From assembly GCA_010279815.1 (NCBI GenBank), contig QEOQ01000508.1:5021841-5048606 (forward strand): a DNA stretch of 26,766 nucleotides, in the 5' to 3' direction. Every line of letters begins with the position of its first letter. Position 1 is the first letter of the stretch. A model generated the notes under the pieces. That model worked only from the letters and a program-made list of their open reading frames with translations. It was not told the DNA's origin and did no database searches. This document shows, in pieces, positions 21,827 to 26,766 of this stretch. This DNA comes from Brachionus plicatilis (taxonomy: Eukaryota > Rotifera > Eurotatoria > Ploima > Brachionidae). A program made the position numbers and the translations under genes.

Positions 21827-23129
21827 ACAAGAGCAAAATTCTAAATTTTACAAAATTTTACAAAATTTTAAAAAATATTTAATTTAAAAAAATTCGAAAA
21901 AAAACAGTTTATTTATATAGTTTAGAAGCCCGATAGCTGCAGGAATTAAGTTTTATTATTCAAACTCATTGTCGAACAAGATTACAATTCAAACAAGACA
22001 GAATGGCATCATCCTAGTATTTTGGTTGAGATTGCTTGATTAGCAAAACTGAAGAGAACTGCTTGAAATCCAGATTTTCATAGAAGAGATGACTAAATCG
22101 CAGGAGCTAAAAACATCCAATTTGAAGTGAATGAAAGCTTTGCAAGACCAAAATCATGTTATTTATTCATCTTTTTTCTCTTACGGTTTGGCTAAATTTA
22201 AATTTAATTTAACTCGGTATTTTCTTTTCTAAATAGCTTACCTGGAGCATATTTTAATTTCAATTTTATTATTTGCTAGTTCTAACTTGAAATTGTTGTT
22301 TTTGTGCTCATTGTTGTTGTTCACCACAACTCGTTTAGACGATGTGATTTTGTTAGCTTCTAATTTATTTGAAATATTTGAAATAGAAAAAAAAATTGAT
22401 ATTTAATCCTAAAGTTCAGCGCATTCAAACTACAAAATAAACAATTTGAGAAAAACAAGAAAAATAATACCTCAAATTTTCGAGCTATCATCATCTCTTA
22501 TAAAGTCCTAATTTCAAGTGTTTTTTTTAAAAAAAAAAAAATTGTTTATTTATTCAAGACCCGCTTTACAATCTATCCAAATTACCTGTTACTTGTATCA
22601 ACTTGTGACCGACCAAATCATAATCTTGATTCGGACACGAGTTAATATCAAGTTTCTAAATGCTAAGCATCCAATATAAAAATTTAATCTAGGGACCAAA
22701 CTAAAAATCGAGCTTTAAATCGGCTTATCTAAGCATTTAATGAAACTCTAAGTATCCAAATGATGACTAGGCACTTGTTCCTTTCTTTACCCTTAATTAT
22801 ACCCCGACCGAATTGCTCGAAAATATTCAGACTATTTAAAGAGATAAGCTTAGATAATAAACTCTAAAAGATTTGCCAAATGCCATCATATCCAAATTTT
22901 AAATCTGTTTGACTAAGCTTTGCTTTACACATTTGTTACTTTTGCTAAATTTTTGAATGGTTTTTTTGATTTTTTTCTTCATTTCAAAGGTCTTGAAAAT
23001 TTTTTATTTGAAAAGAAAATTTGAAATTTTTTTTTTGAAATTCAAAGAGGTTTTATTAACTTTTAGAGAAAAATATACATATTTATTAATTGAATCTATA
23101 GAAAATTAAAGAAATTTATCAACATTTAC
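21827..23129. other. AT-rich stretch with two GC-richer patches
   Basis: Patches at about 21925-22150 and 22555-22930 are less AT-rich than the rest. The first gives broken peptide-like runs (such as NKTEWHHPS) with stops and looks like decayed coding sequence. The second contains recurring CTAAGCATCCAA / CTAAGTATCCAA / CTAAGCATTTAA strings but no frame. Neither could be assigned. Confidence 0.35.
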
Positions 23130-23221
23130 CCAAAAATATTTTGGCAACTTTTCTGAATTAAACCAAAAAGTCAACTTAGGAAAATCGCTGGTGACCTGCA
23201 TATTTTCGGCACCGAAACTAC
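23130..23221 (-). other. Exon-like island of unknown protein
   Basis: On the reverse strand a 92-bp block lies between an acceptor-like TTTCTTTTTAG and a donor-like GTAAATG. Its open frame reads SFGAENMQVTSDFP and LTFWFNSEKLPKYFW, with balanced codon use unlike the surrounding A/T runs. No neighbouring exon was found, and I do not recognise the protein. The open frame extends on both sides (about 23106-23288), so it could also be one small broken gene. Confidence 0.25.
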
Positions 23222-23493
23222 CTAAAAAGAAATCGAAAGTACTTTTAATTTCCTTGCTTTTGGCTGTTACAGATCGAAAAAAGCTCAAAAATTGACAAAG
23301 TTATGTCACTTGAAAGCAGGTGACTCGGATCAAAAACTCAAGATTTTATATTTTTGCAATTTTATCAGTTTAGAAGCTAGTGGAGTGAATAATAAAGAAT
23401 AATCGAATTAAAAAAAATATTATTTTTTATAATATTTAAATATTATTTAAAATATTATTTTTAAGTGCCAAGCAAAAAAACCGTAGCATCATA

Positions 23494-23822
23494 GGCAAAA
23501 TGTAATTTATTGTACATTTTACATTTTTGAGAGAAAAAAAAAAAATCTCAAAATAAAAAAACTTAAAAAAATTTTCATTAAGAAATGTAAAAATATAGTT
23601 GTGAATAATAAATTCGCAATTACTTAAAAAGGATTTTTAGAAAAATTTAAATGTAAAAACCAAGGATAATTTTTTGAAAATCCCTTTTAATTAATTGCGA
23701 ATTTATTATTACTTTTCTTAATGAAAATTTTTTTAAGTTTTTTTATTTTGAGATTTTTATTTTTTCTCTCAAAAATGTAAAAATGCAAAAATATAAAAAT
23801 GTACAATAAATTACATTTTGCC
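23494..23822. mobile_element. Foldback MITE, 329 bp, 8-bp target duplication GCATCATA
   Basis: The tips are GGCAAAATGTAATTTATTGT and its exact inverse. Arms of about 140 bp (23494-23636 and 23676-23822) match apart from one 15-bp insertion in each and scattered changes. Exact GCATCATA repeats flank it at 23486-23493 and 23823-23830. A GG-type tip with an 8-bp duplication would suit Merlin- or Mutator-like elements better than hAT. It is non-coding. No relation in sequence to the other elements of the window is apparent. Confidence 0.88.
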
Positions 23823-23830
23823 GCATCATA

Positions 23831-24129
23831 TTGACTTTTTTTTAATTATTAAATTAAATAGTCACAAATCCTCTTGAAAAATTTTGGAAAAAATTTTCAG
23901 CTTAAAACTAATTAAAACTAAAGTATTCAGAATGGTAGTGTCATGAAGGTTATTTGTTTTCAAATTAACAGGTCCATCTACGGTTTTGAATGAGAATATA
24001 TTAATTGATAGTAGATAAAATATTAAAATACTAGAATTAAATTTTAGTGCCAACACTTGTCACTCTTTTAAATATAAATAAAAGAACTTTTTTTATTATA
24101 ACCAAAATCAAATCTTAAATTTAAACAAA
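23831..24129. other. AT-rich spacer
   Basis: No gene recognised. A reverse-strand open frame here is hydrophobic and Leu/Phe/Ile-rich with no homology I can name. Confidence 0.4.
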
Positions 24130-24370
24130 ATGGATAAATCTGATCTTTCTAGTCAGATGACGAAAAAAAATTCAAATTTTACTTGGATATCCCTGTAAAC
24201 AAAAAAGAGGAAACGCAAATGAATAACAGCAGTCAGATTCAATTGAGACCGACGAGGACGTTGATCAAAATGCAGTCATTAATAAAGAGCAAATCATCAC
24301 TACAAAAAAAAAGCCTAATAGACCGAGAAAAATTCTGAGTTCAATCACAATCATCAAAAGACAAGCATAA
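24130..24370 (+). pseudogene. Frameshifted small coding relic, unknown family
   Basis: From an ATG at 24130 the sequence reads MDKSDLSSQMTKK. It then needs a shift at an A-run (about 24160) to continue as FKFYLDIPVNKKEETQMNNS, and another near 24225 to continue as SDSIETDEDVDQNAV followed by a basic KKKPNRPRK motif and a stop at about 24370. Acidic-then-basic composition and codon use are protein-like in each piece. I do not recognise the family; a transposon-encoded or nuclear protein is possible. Confidence 0.35.
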
Positions 24371-25777
24371 TCATGTGAGAATGATATTCTAATGCCGTAA
24401 TATAAAAAATTAAAAAAGTAATTAATTCTATAATTTTATTAATCTTTCTTATTTTTAATAAAATTATCTACTATTAAATAAAAATATATTTTGATTAATA
24501 TTTTTGTCTACTGTAAAAAAAATTTTGTCTATTAATTTAATCCATTTATCTAGTATCATTAATCCTATGGCGTATCGAATTTGGTCATTAAAAAATTTAA
24601 ATTTTGAAATCTGAACACTTTTCTTAGCAAATCCACGAAATAAACTGAAAATTTTGTTGTCACATTTTTTTCTTTATATCAAAGAACGTGATAAAAAAAT
24701 TAAAGGTCTTGGAAATTTTTTTTTATTTAAAACGAAAAATTCTAGAGAAAAATTTAAAGCTTTTTTTATTTAAAATTCTTAAAGCTAAATAAATAAAAAA
24801 AAATCATAAATTTGAATTTACATCAAAACACTGAACACAGAAACACAAAATTAAATGGCTTAAAAATTTGAAAGATAGGTAAATTTTAAATTTAAAAAAA
24901 AAAAAAAAAAACTAGAACTTAAATACTCAGTTTTAGAAATGACAATTTCCAGTAGACTAGAATATTTGTTTGTTAAAGCGAACAAATTCAGAAGACCTCT
25001 AGTTAAATCAGCACTGAAACAATACAATTTCGAGAGAAAGAAACCGAGCCCTATTAAGTCTAACCCATAAAATTTGTGGATTTTTGATTTGAATCTTTGT
25101 CAAAAGTCAAAAACAATTTAAAAATAATTGGAATTTATTTTTTTTTTGATGATAACAATTGCTTTTGTTTTAGCCTGACCAACCTAAGATTAAGGTCAGT
25201 TGGTATCAGATGCTAATTGGGCTAGAACAGCTTTTTTTAATTCATCAACCACAAAACTTATTAATTGGGAATCTTTTAATCCAACTAGATTTTACAAAAG
25301 TTCTACGAACATAGTTGAATTCACTATCACAAAAGTGAAACAAAATTCTGAAGATGACCGACAAATATCCCTTAAAAAAACATTTTTTAGATAGATTTAC
25401 TTCAATTTTGAACTGAGTATCTGGCTTCCATGATTTGAAAAAATTGTCAAAATATTTACTTTTCTTAAAATAAATTCACAATGATCATTCTGTACTTTTG
25501 CGGGTTTATTTGCCTCAATAAAAAATTCAAGTTTTTATAAACTAGTTTATATCGAATGTATGTTTTTTTTTCTAAGCTGATCGTTAAATAAAGGTTGATT
25601 TCATGTTTTTTTATTTTAGGCATTTTTAAAATTATAAATTTATTTATCACAAAAATAATATATAAAATTCAAAACAGAGAGAAAAACTTGCTTGCTATCT
25701 ATTAGTTATCATTTACAGAAAAAATAATTTTAATAGAAAAAATAATTTGATTTTAATTTAATTTTTTTTTCTTAAGC
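24371..25777. other. AT-rich stretch, no certain gene
   Basis: Contains a 16-base-plus poly(A) run near 24895-24911, followed by a 44-codon frame at 24939-25070, and a 65-codon frame at 25200-25394. Neither has a recognisable product. A short palindrome (CTGACC ... GGTCAG) lies at 25174-25199. Confidence 0.35.
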
Positions 25778-25784
25778 AAAAAAA
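25778..25784 (-). terminator. RNA polymerase III terminator (T7)
   Basis: Seven consecutive T on the reverse strand begin two bases after the tRNA discriminator base at 25787, the standard stop signal for Pol III. Confidence 0.85.
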
Positions 25785-25786
25785 TT

Positions 25787-25866
25787 TGATAGCGGTGGGA
25801 TTCGAACCCACGCCTGTTACGACTGGTGCCTAAAACCAGCGCCTTAGACCACTCGGCCACGCTACC
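25787..25866 (-). tRNA. tRNA-Leu, anticodon UAG
   Basis: On the reverse strand the gene begins GGTAGCGTGGCCGAGTGG (A box included), carries the anticodon arm CTGGT-TTTAGGC-ACCAG and a long variable arm, and contains the B box GGTTCGAATCC. The loop TTTAGGC places anticodon TAG, decoding CUA. The 3' strand CGCTATC pairs with GGTAGCG (one G-U pair), and the discriminator is A. The long variable arm and A73 are leucine identity elements. There is no intron. It is 80 nt without CCA. Confidence 0.97.
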
Positions 25867-25870
25867 TTGC

Positions 25871-25971
25871 TTAATGTTTAAATATTTTATCCATGAGAAC
25901 AGTGCCATTAGTAATGATGCCTGTTTTCCGTACAAATCGAGGAGCCTGTAAATTGCCTCTCTGGCTAGCAA
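25871..25971 (-). CDS. Probable terminal exon of an unrecognised gene
   Basis: On the reverse strand a good acceptor (TTTTTAACCCCAG) opens a 101-bp block whose frame, after two carried bases, reads ASQRGNLQAPRFVRKTG then IITNGTVLMDKIFKH and stops at TAA (25873-25871). Base composition is richer in GC than the flanks and codon use looks coding. I do not recognise the protein. Upstream exons would lie at higher coordinates, but 25985-26766 shows none, so the intron would exceed 780 bp or the exon is a remnant. The stop is only four bases before the tRNA-Leu on the same strand. Confidence 0.4.
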
Positions 25972-26568
25972 CTGGGGTTAAAAACATATACACTTAAGAA
26001 AATATTTCATAAGATTAGAAATATTTTAAAATTGAGTATAATTTTTAAATAATATTTTAATAAATATTTGCTTTTTGGCAAGAACAAATATAAGTCTTTT
26101 AATGAAATACTATGAAAACTTTTTTAAATTTTAAAAGCCAAGTAAAGTTCAGATTTTTTTGTTAAAAATAATTTTTAAAACGATTATTTTTAAATTTTGA
26201 CCGATAAATACTATTTGATTTAATGAAGCAAAAAAATCGCAATTTTTTAAAAAAATTTAATTATTTATTGTTATTTTGTAATTTTAAATAATCTAAACTA
26301 TTTTTTATTTTAATTAACAGAATTTACACAAATTTATGCTATTTTTTTACCTTAAAACATAGCATAATTATCTATTAATAAGTATGTTGAATTTAAAAAT
26401 TTTAATTTATTCGAGAAAAATTTCTAAAAAATGCGGAGTTATTTTCAAAATCTTTACATTAATTTTTCCTAAATTATTAGTAAAAATATGATGGCTTTAA
26501 TCTTTTACAAATAAACTAAATTTAGTAAAAATCTAAAATTTTAACATTATAAGCAATTTAAGCCAGAA
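25972..26568. other. AT-rich stretch
   Basis: Possible intron or intergenic sequence upstream of the terminal exon. No exon, RNA gene or repeat is seen. Confidence 0.45.
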
Positions 26569-26629
26569 TAAAAGTTTTAAAGAAAAAATAATTTTAATGA
26601 TTAAAATTATTTTTTCTTTAAAACTTTTA
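26569..26629. repeat. Perfect palindrome, 30-bp arms and 1-base loop
   Basis: The arm 26569-26598 and its exact reverse complement 26600-26629 surround a single G at 26599. Both arms are A/T-rich (AAAAGTTTTAAAGAAAAAAT...). It could form a cruciform, or be a collapsed foldback element. A perfect match over 30 bases is more than chance even at this composition. Confidence 0.85.
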
Positions 26630-26754
26630 AAAAGATGTAAAAATTTGATAACGAAATTAAAAAAAGACGATCATAATATATTTATTGCTTCATTATCAAT
26701 TCCTCTGATTTTCAATTACCTTTTAATACTTGAAAATTAAACACTTGTCATTAC

Positions 26755-26766
26755 CAGAGTTGTTTG
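26755..26766 (+). mobile_element. Start of a third hAT-like MITE copy, cut by window end
   Basis: CAGAGTTGTTTG at the very end of the window repeats the first 11 bases of the terminal repeat consensus of the element at 12338-12628 (CAGAGTTGTTT). Only 12 bases are visible, so identity is tentative. Confidence 0.4.

Noticed and set aside
22555..22930. GC-richer patch with recurring CTAAGCATCCAA-like strings
   Set aside because: No open frame, no clear repeat unit and no secondary structure strong enough to name a feature.
24939..25070. 44-codon open frame (MTISSRLEYLFVKANKF...) after a poly(A) run
   Set aside because: Codon use looks reasonable but there is no start context, homology or splice partner; too short to support as a gene.
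25200..25394. Frame beginning VSDANWA, reminiscent of the copia RNase H motif
   Set aside because: The following residues do not fit RNase H, no integrase or reverse transcriptase is nearby, and the match is only a few residues.

Overview
The window looks like nuclear DNA from a small, very AT-rich metazoan. The genes carry short GT-AG introns (46-122 bp), two conserved proteins (DLD, PPM1G) are clearly animal-like, and the space between genes is filled with decayed DNA transposons and short inverted-repeat elements. A monogonont rotifer such as Brachionus fits this base composition, intron size and transposon mix. That is an inference from general knowledge, not a proof.

Layout. 1-2718: gene-free AT-rich DNA with two miniature inverted-repeat elements, one with TA target duplications and one hAT-like with an 8-bp duplication. 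2719-5274: a cluster of three apolipoprotein-D-like lipocalin genes. The first (+) is intronless and broken by an in-frame TAA. The second and third (-) have intact reconstructed reading frames of 197 and 189 aa. 5640-7540: transposon graveyard, with a Tigger/pogo-type transposase tail plus its right terminus, then a 5'-truncated non-LTR reverse transcriptase. 7541-9459: AT-rich, with one coding-like island and a 128-bp TA-flanked inverted repeat. 9460-11321 (-): a complete seven-exon dihydrolipoyl dehydrogenase gene of 509 aa. 11322-12863: AT-rich, with an isolated exon-like island and a second hAT-like MITE of the same family. 12864-15001 (+): PPM1G-type PP2C phosphatase with an acidic insert, cut at its 3' end by a 211-bp assembly gap. 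15672-16846 (+): a two-exon secreted protein with C-terminal EGF modules. 17166-19865: an inverted repeat built of a periodic motif, then a FLYWCH/MULE transposase relic invaded by a foldback element with 10-bp target duplications. 19866-25777: mostly empty, with a foldback element (8-bp duplications), a hairpin and a few coding-like islands. 25787-25866 (-): tRNA-Leu(UAG), four bases after the stop of a probable terminal protein exon. The window ends in the first 12 bases of what looks like a third hAT-like MITE.

The genes do not form a pathway. DLD is mitochondrial energy metabolism, PPM1G is nuclear phosphatase signalling, and the lipocalins and EGF protein are secreted. The most distinctive content is the lipocalin cluster with one disabled member and at least six separate inverted-repeat element types, several with exact target-site duplications. 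All exon joins were worked out by eye from splice signals, reading phase and family similarity; no transcript evidence was available.
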